A DNA stretch of 64,000 nt. Origin: Rhododendron vialii (Eukaryota > Streptophyta > Magnoliopsida > Ericales > Ericaceae). Every line of letters begins with the position of its first letter. The first letter of the stretch is position 1. Under the pieces are notes generated by a model. The model was not told where the DNA came from, ran no database searches, and saw nothing but the letters and a program-made list of their open reading frames with translations. The translations under genes were made by a program, and so were the position numbers. Below are positions 35,463 to 47,000 of the stretch, in pieces. The stretch is taken from the NCBI RefSeq assembly GCF_030253575.1, contig NC_080559.1, positions 35,005,001-35,069,000 of the forward strand. Direction: 5' to 3'.

Positions 35463-35708
35463 TTAGGTCCCGTTCCAGAAACCTTCTTAAAAAATAAGCA
35501 ACTTATTTCACATTTTCAAACTAAAAAATAATGTAAATGAAAAATAATTTTTCAATTTTTTTTGTATCGTATAAAAGATTTCATCGAGATATTTCAAACA
35601 AGATCCATATTGCATATTTTTAGATTTCAATAAAACCATAATTTTTTAGCTTGAAATTGTCTTCTTAAAAAATAAGGACTTTTTTTCGTTTGCAAAACGG
35701 GCTCTTAA
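35463..35708. mobile_element. MITE-like element with TTAGGTCCCGTT ends
   Basis: Begins TTAGGTCCCGTTCCAGAAAC and ends GTTTGCAAAACGGGCTCTTAA, forming an inverted pair. The repeated words CTTCTTAAAAAATAAG occur near both ends. No coding capacity. Confidence 0.55.
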
Positions 35709-35782
35709 TATAACAGATAATGCTGCGGCTATTTTATACTATGATAAAACATCGTGAATCACAAGTAGCGAATTCGGGTTGG

Positions 35783-35990
35783 TTTTTGTTAACAGACAAC
35801 CCGCCCTGAGCAGGGCCACAGCGGCCCATTCTTTCTAGCCCTTTAATGCGGTACGCTCTTTCCAGCATGGTGAAGGAGGTGCACAAACTAAGATGAAACG
35901 AGCTGGTGTTAGCCAGAAGGAGCCGAACACAAGACCTCCAAACTTATAGACGGCCAAAAACTGCTGCGCTACCAATAACAGGTTAGAATT
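35783..35990 (-). mobile_element. tRNA-derived SINE (second family), minus strand
   Basis: On the minus strand, TTGGTAGCGCAGCAG looks like an A box, followed about 40 bases later by a weak B box (GGTCTTGTGTTCGG), a body with GGGCCGCTGTGGCCC, and the tail TCTGTTAACAAAAACC. This is the layout of a plant SINE with a short 3' tail. No clean target duplication was found. Confidence 0.5.
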
Positions 35991-36612
35991 TGAATCGGCT
36001 GCAGGCCTCGCATTAAGCCCTTAAACGAAAGGGAAGCAGGTGAGATCGATCATACGCACAGTTTAATGCTAGCAAAATCTAGGAGACTGGATTATGAAGT
36101 CTTAAGAATTATTTTAATTGGCCTCAGAGAAGTGAATAGATTTCACATTTGTAATGCTGCTTTAACAAGGTTAGGCGCGGCAAGTTGCATAGTGCTACAT
36201 CAACTAGAGGAAAAAGTACTCTGCTTTCTTGTTTTATTAAGCTTACCACTTGATTGTTTTAAATTCCATTAACACTAGAAATTCAAATAAGGACTTTCAA
36301 AGCTTTTATAAACAATGTCAAGGGCAGGAGAGAATGGGATTTCGTCATCATTAGGGTTCAAACAGGACCACCTTTTCAGTTTTTTCCTACTTGCTTCTTT
36401 TTCATACTGAGAAACACAGAACAAGGGGTATCAAACTCTTTATCTTACAAACTGATTGGAAAAATAACACAGAATCTAATAACACAGCTTTTCCTAACAT
36501 AAATTTCGATTGTCATAGATAACCGTTCTCACGTGTTAGAATCAAACAGAAAACTGTATCACCTTCCTCCAGTGGAAAACCAAGTCACATACCTGACAAA
36601 GACCATGTCTAC
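35991..36612. other. Downstream flank of MAT1
   Basis: No gene was recognised. The right part should be the 3' untranslated region of the minus-strand MAT1 gene. Confidence 0.5.
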
Positions 36613-39600
36613 TCAAATCCAAATGCCACTGAAGGCTTCTTCAAGCGCACGTTTCTTGCTCAATTCTACACTCCAACCTCCTGCCCTTCCCCCTCTTTCT
36701 GCTTTAAGTTTCATCATTTCTTCATCGTCAACGCCGTACAATTGCATGTAAGGATCCGATCCACTTGGAAAGGGCTGTGGAGCCGTGCCTGTTGGCTTCG
36801 GCTGAGCAATTGCAATTGCAACCCCAGGAATTGAAGGTGCATAATACCCCTGTGTGCCAGTACCAAACCCTTCTTGAGAGCTCTGCCTCCATAAAGGAAA
36901 TGTAGTTTAGAACGTGTGATATTCATCGGCACATGGCATATAGAAACAATCTTGCAAAGACAAGCTGAAAATCCACATATAATGTCATCTTACGACAATG
37001 TTGTTATACAATGACCGAATAACATAAGCCACTACATAAATTACTTGTTTTTCAAAGTTGTTATGTTTGAAATACATACAAATACATTTTGTTGCAACCT
37101 CCCTACCCATGAAATAGCTGGGGCTCTGGAATGATAGTGGTATAGAGGTTTCGTGAAAGTCTTCTCTTGTTAAAAACATTACAATTCATGTTCACGTGAA
37201 GGTGTTAAAGCATCCAACTCAAAATCAATTGGCAATGAGTGGAAAGGCCACCCATGATCATAAACTAGTTTTGGAGGAGATATTTAACCGATGTGGGACA
37301 AATTCCACCAAACAACATAACTACAGTTTACACATGAGCAAAGTTGGTACAAGGTTCTTCCAACTCTGCTCAAGGATGGAGATGACAGAATCTTGTTATA
37401 AACAACACAATTCATGCTCACGTGAAGGATAACATAACTACAATTTACATGTAGCAAAGTTGGTACAAGGTTTTTCTAAGTCTGCTTAATGATGGAGATA
37501 ACAGAATCCATGCAGAAAAAGTTGGTACAAGAATTTTCTATGTCCGCTCAAGTCATTTTCATTGGCTTTCATCTAGGTTATGAATAGTAGGACGTTGAAG
37601 CAAGACAGTAACATGAATCCAAGAAAAGAAAAAAACTCGCACTTCCACGTAATATTGTCCATAAAGGACTTAAACAGAGTGCATGTTCATTAGATACCCA
37701 AGACAAGAAATAATAATCCATCTGAACTTCTTACCGCGTCAATATCTGGCTGTCCCTTACTTGCAGCCAACGCTGCTGCATATTCTTCAGCCTGTCCTAA
37801 CAGAATAACCAGAATAAGGATAGTCAAAAGATTATGCAGCAGGTGTCACGAAATTTGCAAGCTTGAGAAAAAAATATAACCACATGAAACATTTGCAGAG
37901 CGTGACAATCACAGGTTAGCTAACTTGAAAACGAACCTTACGAGCTTGAGCATTCATAATTTGCTCAGCATTTTCTTTCTGGTACCGTGCAATGTATGCT
38001 TCAATAATAGGAACATCTATTCCTTCAACCAAGTTTACTGCTGCAAAGGTAAAGCATTTTTCAAATGGGTAAGAAAATGTTGGATAGTAACAGAAAGGGA
38101 AATCACATGAAGCTCAAACTAAATCCAGGGGAGGAAATGCTCACATCTCTAGAGGGGATGGAAAATCCACATAACAAACCACGAGATAACGCAACAAAAT
38201 CAAGGTTTCTATCACAAGTTCACAACCCAAGAAAGGTGACAATCATACACCCAAAAAAGTGCAAGACTACCAAAACTGAGTGAAACAAGGAACTCTTCTA
38301 ATCCTGATAAAGTGCAAGACTACCAAAACTTACTCATGTCCTCCACCTCTTCCAAGTAATCATTGTATTCTCTCAAAGATGGGAAATCCTCCACTCTTTT
38401 ATTAAACCTGCGCAATTGGAGAGAGAGAGAGAGAGAGAGAGATCAAACAACATTCAAGAGTTTGGCTTATTTTAACTTGCTTGTACATTGCCTAGAAGGA
38501 AGTGTCAGTCAAAACAAATTAAATTCTTGAAACAGAGAAATATGGGAAAATCTCAGATGCCTGAATGGGTAATCAGGTGTACTTCACTCACCAACCTACA
38601 GTCTAACCAAATGTAATACTGTAATAGATGATGCAACAAAGCAGTATTATAACTTTCGTAAAGGGAAACTTCTCCATCCATTGGATCCTCTCTGATTCCA
38701 GGATATAAGCACTTCAACTTAAGCCCATGGCATTTCTGTTGACAATTTATATGATGTTCGTCTCCTTTTTGCCGTATGTTTCTGTTTAAGTGTGACATGT
38801 ACCAAACAAACGAACGAATATGCTTCCAAATGCAATATCCAGTATGTGTTTAAGGCAGGAAACACACTGGTGTTTTAGCAAAATTTAACAATTTTCTCTT
38901 AAATGTTGAATAAGAGCCAATGGTAAGCTGAACTATGTATACTACTAAGCCGGATGATGAAGGCTGATTAACCAGCACTTGACATTTTATTCTACTACTC
39001 AACCTGAAGAATTAGTTCCACAACACTACCTGTACTAGTCCAGTAAGATATAAATTAAAAAAACAGATACTAAAAAGACTCATTCTTAATTTCGGGATGG
39101 AAAATGATTTTGGCACTCCACTTTTTTATGATGGCACTCCAAAACTTGTCTTTTAGTGTAAAAATTATACATAGCAAGGCACACTAAAAGACAAATTTTG
39201 GAGTGCCATTGTAAAAAATTGAAGTGCCAAAAGATTGACCATTCTAACACATATTCAGACATAGTGGCATTGCGAGATTTAAAACCAGTTCATTACAAAA
39301 TTCACGGGTTTAGGGTTTGGGAGTATGATTCTTCTGTCCATGCCAAAAGATATAAATTATGCTTTAGGGTTCAAGGTCTAGGCATGTCTGTCCATAGATA
39401 TAGTCATATAGACTAGAAACACAAATACGAAAAAAGACACAATTTAAAATTTTGAGACTTAAAACCAACTCATTAAAACATTTCATGGGCTTTCCTCAAA
39501 TTATTTTTTTTTTGTCAGGCGATATAGTCAGTGGAGTAGTAGGTAGTATTACCACAAGGGGTTGTTCTCCTATCCATAGGAATCGAACCCATGACCTCTC

Positions 39601-40017
39601 ACCCGGTCGCCCCCAAAGGGGACTACATGACCAACTGGGCTACGCCCAAAGGTCCTCATATTTTGTTGAACATAAGATTCCATGTTCCAAGTCCAATTAG
39701 CAGTAGTAGTCAACAAGAGAACCCATATCCTTCGCCTCATTTTTCAATAGCAGATATACCCAAAACCAAAACCTAAACTTATTAATGCTTCCCTACCTTA
39801 ATCCTCACAAGTCAACACTGCTACTTCTCATCATTTCAATTCCCAAAATTATCTTGAATCGCTGGAGAACCGAACTTAACAACAAGTTTCATTACCCGTA
39901 GCTATTCAAAAAACAGATCCCAGAAAATCTATTTAATCTTGAAGCTCTGGGGAGATGAATATATCAAAACAGAGAAGCACATTTGCGAAGACATGTGTGT
40001 GTGTGCGCGCGCGTGTG

Positions 40018-40061
<44 letters not shown>

Positions 40062-40127
40062 GGTAGCGATCCGCTTGCGAATGGCCATCTCCTTGGCGAA
40101 GGGATTGGTACCGGAGGCGACCACCAT
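36613..40127 (-). CDS. MAT1: CDK-activating kinase assembly factor MAT1 (plant type)
   Basis: Five exons, 40127-40060, 38407-38334, 38040-37937, 37791-37735 and 36882-36613, phases consistent, 190 residues. The opening [20 protein letters not shown], then [29 protein letters not shown] and [15 protein letters not shown], is the conserved MAT1 core. MAT1 joins the cyclin-dependent kinase and cyclin H of the TFIIH kinase module in the nucleus, which phosphorylates RNA polymerase II and activates other CDKs. The animal protein has an N-terminal RING finger; here the start aligns just after it, and from memory other plant MAT1 proteins also lack it. Relatives have NKREEDFPS; this copy has NKRVEDFPS. 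Intron 1 (1.65 kb) carries a SINE, a small hairpin, a (CT)n tract at its donor end and another just before its acceptor. ATG11 lies divergently on the other side of about 2.9 kb. Confidence 0.93.
38418..38441. repeat. (CT)n at the 3' end of MAT1 intron 1
   Basis: On the coding (minus) strand this is a 24-base CT run ending ten bases before the CAG acceptor of exon 2, so it is the polypyrimidine tract of that splice site. Confidence 0.9.
39108..39233. mobile_element. Small hairpin MITE in MAT1 intron 1
   Basis: TTTTGGCACTCCACTTTTTT and its complement (AAAAAATTGAAGTGCCAAAA) enclose an inner inverted pair, GGCACTCCAAAACTTGTC and its complement, around a loop of about 20 bases. No coding capacity. 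The AAAATGACATTCGTATTCC element at 40900-41040 has a comparable design. Confidence 0.75.
39500..39655 (-). mobile_element. tRNA-derived SINE in MAT1 intron 1
   Basis: Read on the minus strand: GGGCGTAGCCCAGTTGGTCATG (A box), GGGTTCGATTCC (a perfect B box), then a body with ATAGGAGAACAACCCC and ending TATCGCCTGAC followed by an A-run (plus-strand 39502-39513 T-run). Similar words TCCTCAAATTATTTT and TCCTCATATTTT flank the two ends, probably a target-site duplication. It lies in the same transcriptional sense as MAT1. Confidence 0.8.
39994..40056. repeat. Compound microsatellite at the MAT1 intron 1 donor
   Basis: On the plus strand: (GT)n, (GC)n, then 18 AG units at 40021-40056. On the coding strand the CT run begins four bases into the intron, directly after the donor ACCAT|GTAC. 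Confidence 0.95.
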
Positions 40128-40376
40128 TCCGTTTTCCCGACCACCGCTATTTAAGCTTTTTTAAGGTTTTAGTTTTGGGGTTTTAGCTTTTTTCAACGAA
40201 AGATAGTTGTGGAACCAAAAAAGCTACTGTACTAAAAAGTTTTACAGTAATAATGATAATCTGATACAAACAATGTTTTAAATTACTTCACCCCAACAGA
40301 CCAACACACGTTGTTCACAAACACTTGCACGCACTCCCCAACCCAATGTGTAATTGTGTGCAGCGCGTATCCCTTA

Positions 40377-40592
40377 TACTTTGTTTGGAAGTTGAAGAAA
40401 GTGAGAGAAAAGAAGATGATGAAAAATGGGAGAAAATTGAGAAGAAAATGAGAGGGACATGGGATTATTCACACTTCTAAATTTTTTTTTTTAAATTTTC
40501 TCTTCTCTTTTTCTCCAAACTAAACAATAGGAGATAATTTATTTTAATTTTTCCTTCCTTTTTGTCACTTTCCTCATGTTTCAAACAAAGCA
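40377..40592. mobile_element. MITE-like element with CTTTGTTTGGAAG ends
   Basis: Begins ACTTTGTTTGGAAGTTGAAG and ends, reverse complemented, GCTTTGTTTGAAACATGAGG, followed in both arms by AAAGTGA. The interior is GA-rich on one half and CT-rich on the other, as expected for a foldback. Confidence 0.65.
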
Positions 40593-40899
40593 TTACGTAT
40601 AATGTGAATGTGTGTACACGTGTCCAACATTACCTTTGGGGTCAAAGCATGGCTACATTAAGCTCATAGATCCAATTTTTATCGTCAAAGCATGGTAGAA
40701 TTGAGCTCGTAGATTCAATTTTTTATCGTTTGCAAAAATAAAAAATAAAGCTACTGAAGGATATGATATGCATGGCACGTATGACGGTATGATATGAGAT
40801 TGAAGTTCATTTTTGAAGTAGCAATTCACTTGTTGAACGATAGAGGTAAATTTGAGAATCAGTCTGGAGGAACTTTTTCATTCTCACTTTGGAGTAATA

Positions 40900-41040
40900 T
40901 ATTGGAAAATGACATTCGTATTCCAAAAATTTATAGAGGCATTCCAAAAAACAAAGGAAAAGTTATTTTAGAATTTGAAATTATACTGATTTTGGAGTGT
41001 CTGGATCAATTTTTGGAATACTAATATAATTTTCCTAATA
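40900..41040. mobile_element. MITE-like hairpin
   Basis: TATTGGAAAATGACATTCGT and the complement of ACTAATATAATTTTCCTAATA pair at the ends, with GTATTCCAAAAATT repeated in inverted form inside. About 140 bases, no ORF. Confidence 0.65.
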
Positions 41041-41900
41041 TATTTCAAGTATTATCCTCAAAATATCCATCCATAATCTATTTTAAGCATTATCCTCTCA
41101 AATACTATTATATTACAAAATCTATTATGCACATATCTCTAAAATAATCTACCAGATACAAAATTAGTAACTCACAATCCAATAGTAAGGCTCACAAATG
41201 GGCCCTTAGAGCTTATTGTGTAGATTTTGAAGGCTTAGATACAACATTTGTAGTCTACCCACTTTGTTAGGCTCTAATGCTCAATGTAACAACAGGCCCA
41301 ACAAAAACACATCTCATTGGAACCTCAGGCCCAACACAAACACATCGAATGAAATTGGGCTTGAACTAGTGTGTAAGATCATCTCATGTGTCGATCTTCG
41401 CAATTCCTTACTAACGTATGAAAGAAGACTCATCACTGATATAAAATTAAGATAATAGTAAAAGAACAAAAAACATAAAATAATAACAATAATAACACAA
41501 CATATGTTAAATATAGTTTTTCTAGAAGTATCAGAAACACAATTGATCAGCAGAATCGATCAGATACTTCTGATTCTTACTATTCATTGCAATTTAATTA
41601 CATTCTGTCTTTATATGAACCAAATATTACAAGCTACAAACGTATATTTAATACGCCTGTTACAATTGCGTTTTCTGTAAACTTTAATTCGCTGAAACTT
41701 ATGACTCTCATCATTACTTACATTTTGTCAGCCATTAATTTCACAACAATCACAATCTATTTTGACAATTCAAGGCTTTTATCGATAGGTCTTGTTGTAT
41801 ATATCACTAAGCAAAAAATCACGTTGGTCAAACGTCGTTATCCAAGAATCATATTTTTCATTTGTGCACATATTTTGTACATACATTTGTGCACATATTT

Positions 41901-42192
41901 TGTACATACACTTTTATGGGTCCCACCAATATGTTTCGAACCGCTCATTGTTTTTAAAATAATGTTTTAAGAGTTTCTCTAAAAAATCAACTCGATAGGA
42001 TATCGGTAAGGGCTTTTTCAGAAATCGCAGTGCGAATCAGATTGTTTCACCCTATGATTTCTGAAAAAGCCCTTATCGATATCCTATCGAGTTGATTTTT
42101 TTCAAAAACTCTTAAAAAATTATTTTAAAAATAACGAACGGTTTGAATTATATTGTTGGGACCCGAGGTGGATCCCATAAAAATGTATGTGC
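41901..42192. mobile_element. Foldback MITE, about 290 bp
   Basis: Two arms of about 130 bases are reverse complements with modest divergence. Landmarks are ATGGGTCCCACC and GGTGGATCCCAT at the outside and TCAACTCGATAGGATATCG with its complement near the centre, around a loop near 42036. A duplicated TTTGTGCACATATTTTGTACA unit adjoins the left end. Confidence 0.8.
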
Positions 42193-43052
42193 AAGATACG
42201 TGTAAAAATATATATGCAAGTAGCATGACTGTAAAAAAGAATTAGATACGTACTCATGCAATAAGAAATCTGTCAATATTCTGTTCTGACTCATTCGGAC
42301 AAAATTTATACTCGCCTGTAAATGCCGCTAAGCAATTCTGTCCAAGCCTTAAAAATAGTCCTTCATCAAAGACTAGATTACCGGGCCCTTATCAATTAGT
42401 AGTAGATGCTTCCACTCCACATATAAAAGCATGTAGAGGGTTTCATGATAAACGTGTTCTAATTTCCGACTTCTCTCTCTCTCTCCACGTCATTGATTGT
42501 TTTTTTATAGCATCTGATTATGTTCGGTGCAGAAACCTTTCTCGGAGTTAAACCTCTGTGTAATTTGCTTGATTTTCATGTTTTGCACCTTATTCTGTTC
42601 GGTTATGTCGGTCTTCGATCGCACTTGCTGATTTTTTTTTGAATTGAGGAATTAGGTTTCGGCGGTGACAGCATAAGCTTTCTTTTGGGGATATTTTGCA
42701 GGTTTCTGTGATGGGCCGGACGTAGTTAGGACTTTGTTATACATCTCTTGGTGAGAAGTTGCCTGTCTTTTTTCGATTCCCTTTGAGGGTCTTGAGATAT
42801 TTATTGTTTTGAATACTGGAGTGTGAAAAATTCGAACTTTATCATAAGATCCCTTGTGGGTTTATTGGGGTTTTGCTGTTTTACATAAACTGGTGGTGGA
42901 TGGTTGGATTTAATTGGTGTTTTATAGAGTGGAAAGGTCTGGAATTGGAAAAGTTTGTACTTGGGTGGAGGTATATCTGGAAAGGGGTGAATTAGGTGTT
43001 CTGTGATATTGGTGGTTTCTGGGTGTTGAGCTATTCTTTCTGGTGGTACAAG

Positions 43053-43996
43053 ATGAGTTCAAACGTGTCCGAAGGTGTAATTCAGGGAGGCAAACTTATT
43101 GTTCATATCGCCGAGAATGGACACTCGCTTGAGCTGGACTGCGACGAATATACCCTCGTGGAGGCAGTTCAACAGTTCCTACATTCCAAGTCTGGGATTC
43201 AACTGAGTGATCAGCTGCTTTTATGCTTGGACATGAAGCTTGAGTCAAAGTGTCCACTTTCGGTCTACAAACTTCCGTTCGATGACTGTGAGGTGTTCTT
43301 GTTCAATAAAGCGAGGATGCGTAGTAATTCCATGCTTCCTGAGGCTGAGCAAGTTGAAACCCCTGAAATTCCAGACCCTCCATCACCGTCGGATTCTCAT
43401 AACCCCCACCCCCTAGATGATGCTTTGGATCCTGCACTAAAGGCATTACCTTCTTATGAGAGGCAATTTAGGTACCATTACCACTGCGGGTATGCGATTT
43501 ATAGGCGCACCCAAGTGGCATTTGAGATTTGTGAGAGACTCTTACAAGAACAAAAGGTGCAAGAGAGGGCATTGGATATTGCTAGGGGTAATTTGGATTA
43601 CTTCTATAAGATGATTCTCCAAAATTATATGGACTTTATGAAGTTTTACACGCAGCAACATAGGAGCCATTCCTATCTTCTTGTGAATTTTGGGAGGGAG
43701 ATTGAGAAACTGAGATCCTGCAAACTTCTGCCTGCTTTACAAACGAGTTCATGTAGGTGCTTGCTTGATTTTGTGAAGGAAGAGAACTTGCACAAGGTGG
43801 TGGAGGATTGCAGCAGTTCACACAAGCAGTTCGAAAATAAGATTTTGGAATTTAAGCAGGAGTTTGGAGATCTAAAGCGCAGCGCTGAGCATTTGTTTAC
43901 TAACAAAGCGTCCTTTCTTGTTAGAGATTTGGCATTTACAATCAGGGATCACCAGCGATTGGTTAATGAGCAAAAAAGTATAATGCAAGCTTTGAG

Positions 43997-44040
<44 letters not shown>

Positions 44041-47000
44041 GCCTTCAAGTTATAGTTAGTAGTAGTTCTGAAATTAGTAATGTTGCCTACGATGGAGTCT
44101 TTAAAAGTTTTACCCAGGTTGTAGTTAGTTGGTCATATTAAAATCTAATTTGGCTACGGAGCCATGCAATTCTAAATGATTGATCAGTTGTGTAACCGTG
44201 GTTATAATTCTTGTGAGCTCCCTAAAAAGGCAACGAGGTTGATTATAAGGGCATGTGCGACTTCTTATAATTCTGATTGTACATTCATATTTTGAATAAT
44301 TTGTCCATGGAATTGGTACATGTGTCATTAGTTTTCCCTGGCGTCAAGTTGGTTTTCATTCGACCGAAATCTTAGCTCTAGGGTTCAGAACTCGTGTGCT
44401 GCAAAATACTTGATTGTTTCCCCTAGTGTAAAACTATCAAATCTAAGGATTTGTGCATGTTCTGGATTGGAAACTCTGTTAAGAATCTCCAAAGCTATAT
44501 GGTTGAGAAAAAATGATTCAATGTTATGTCACCTTAATAAGAAGTTTCGTAGATCTGCTTCAAATCTCCAGAGTTATTTACTTTGGTTTGCGTATTAGCA
44601 GAGAAAACCCTACTGACCACTTCACTTTTCTTAATACATCTATCTATCCTGAAGATGGTAAAGTTTCTCTTTTGTTCCTACGTAAAAACATCTGGATCTT
44701 ATCAGCATATGAATGTAAAAGACTTCATGCTCGAATTAGTACTTGCGCTTAAGATCTTATATTCATTCCAAGAGGTGTTTGGATATTGTGGTTACGTTTT
44801 ATTGATCTATAACTTGAGGAGTTTCTTTTCATCTTTATGCTATGCTTAGGTAAGAGATCTCAACATTCTTTATATCACTTGTATAAGTTCCATGTTTACA
44901 AATGCGTTTTCTCCTCATATTTTGCTATGTTTTTTCGTGCATAGATTCAATATGATGTCAAAATATGGTCATATTCCTGCAGTAAAGATGTAAATATGGT
45001 GAAGAAACTTGTGGATGACTGTCTGAGCAGCCGATTGTCCGCTTCCCTACGTCCTCACGATGCAGTTTCAGCTTTGGGTCCTATGTATGAAAGCCACTAC
45101 AAAAGTTACCTTCCTAAAATGCAGGCTAGTCACTGTGCAATTTCCAATCTGGTTGATTTCTGCATGGATAAAAAGAATGAAATGAACATCTTTGTGCACA
45201 ATTACATGCAGAAGATAGCGTATATTCAATACATTATTAAAGATGTGCGCAACAAGTTTTCTGTTTTCACAGAAGCAATCAATTGTCAGAATGATCAATT
45301 TGAGCCCTTGAAAGTTGTCTTTGGGGTTGGCCCTGCATATAGAGCATGCCTCGCGGAAGTAGTGAGAAGAAAGGCTTCAATGAAGCTCTACATGGGCATG
45401 GCTGGACAATATGCTGAAAAGCTTGCAATAAAGAGGGAGGCTGAGGTCAGAAGAAGGGAGGAGTTTCTTAAAGTACAATGTTCATTTATACCTAGTGATA
45501 TTTTAGCATCCATGGGATTGCATGATACTCCTAACCACTGCAATGTCAATATAACTCCTTTTGACACTAATTTGCTTGATATTGACATATCAGATTTAGA
45601 TCGTTTTGCCCCGGAGTATTTAGTAGGACTATCAGCAAATAGTGGAAAACATGGAAATTTGAAGGGTTCATTTTCTGTTTCTAATGATAGTTCTTGCTCA
45701 GCCATACTTGAAGACAATGTTGTAGATTCCTATATAAAATATGACACGGAGGAGCAACTTGAGGGTTCTGAGTTGGTAGAGGTTGGTGGAACTAGCAAAT
45801 TGAAAGTTGAGAATGCAAAGCTGAAAGCAGAACTTGCTTCTGCAATTGCCCTCATTTGTTCCCTCAGTCCTGAAGTTAAATCTGAATCACTTGATGATAG
45901 TAAAATGGATAGTTTACTGAAAAATGTAGCAGAAAAGACAGCTGAAGCCTTGCATCTGAAAGATGAATATGGGAAACACCTTGAATCTATGCTAAAGGTT
46001 AAACAAATTCAATGTCATTCATATGAGAAACGCATTCAAGAATTGGAGCAAAAGTTGTCTGATAAGATGGGGTCGAACTTTGCCCTTCCAACTGTAAAGG
46101 TTGGTGATAGCAGATTGGAAATCTCAGATGAAGCAGAAGCTCACATGCCTTGCATGTCAAGTGAATTCATGGATGAGGTTTCTTGTGCCTCTAATTCTTT
46201 GCAAGTCAAATTAGGGCTTTTCACTAAACTGTCAGAATCAGAAGGATTAGATGATAATATGGTAGATTCTTCTTCAATGATAAATCCTCAGGTAGATTCG
46301 TCTATCTTCGAACTACCTCATGACGTGGCATATGCAAATGACAAAGCTGGGAAAGATACAACTGCAGCAGAACTGGGCATGGCGCTGGCAACCAGTTTCA
46401 CTGCAGAGGGAGTATCTGAACCCCAAAATCATTTACCTGCGGAAACAGCAGCTGGGAAGGTTTTGGACTCTAAGGCAAGCCCTTATCTTGTGCTGGAATT
46501 GCAGAATGCACTTGCAGGTAAGTCAAGTCAACTGAGTGAAACAGAAAAGAAGCTGAAAGATCTAGTGGGCGAGGTTGCCAAGCTTAAGAGGGAGTTGGAA
46601 ATTAGCCAGAAGCTCCTTGATGAATCTCAGGTATTAAAGTAGTTGTACTGAATAAATGCTCTTGTAAATTTGATTTATCTTGAAAAGTGCATGACTAGTA
46701 ATGTAATGTTCCTATTGAGAATTATTTTTTTCTTTTCTTTTCTTTCCAACTCATCCTCTTTCATGCTTAGAATCTTCTACACAGCCAGTCCCAAGCCTGG
46801 ATAAAGGATGAGGATTGTGCCTTACTGCCTTAGGTAGCCAAAGCCCATTAGATGCTTATGACATGATTCTGCTTAAGAAAATCTATCGTAGTCAGCCGAT
46901 GTGGTAGTTAAGATGAGTGATACGGTTACAGTAGAGGGTAACACAAAGGGGAGGGGTAGACCAAGATTGACTTCAGAGGTGGTCGTTCAAAAGGATTTAG

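Larger units (their letters stand above)
40128..43052. promoter_or_regulatory. Divergent intergenic region between MAT1 and ATG11
   Basis: Contains the promoters of both genes and three MITE-like hairpins (40377-40592, 40900-41040, 41901-42192). A CT stretch at about 42472-42485 is close to the likely ATG11 transcription start, and the 42490-43052 segment looks like leader with at least one intron. No other coding exon; the ORF at 41587-41970 has no recognisable family. Confidence 0.5.

Noticed and set aside
41587-41970. 127-residue ORF between MAT1 and ATG11
   Set aside because: No recognisable motif, AT-rich, and it overlaps the left arm of a MITE.
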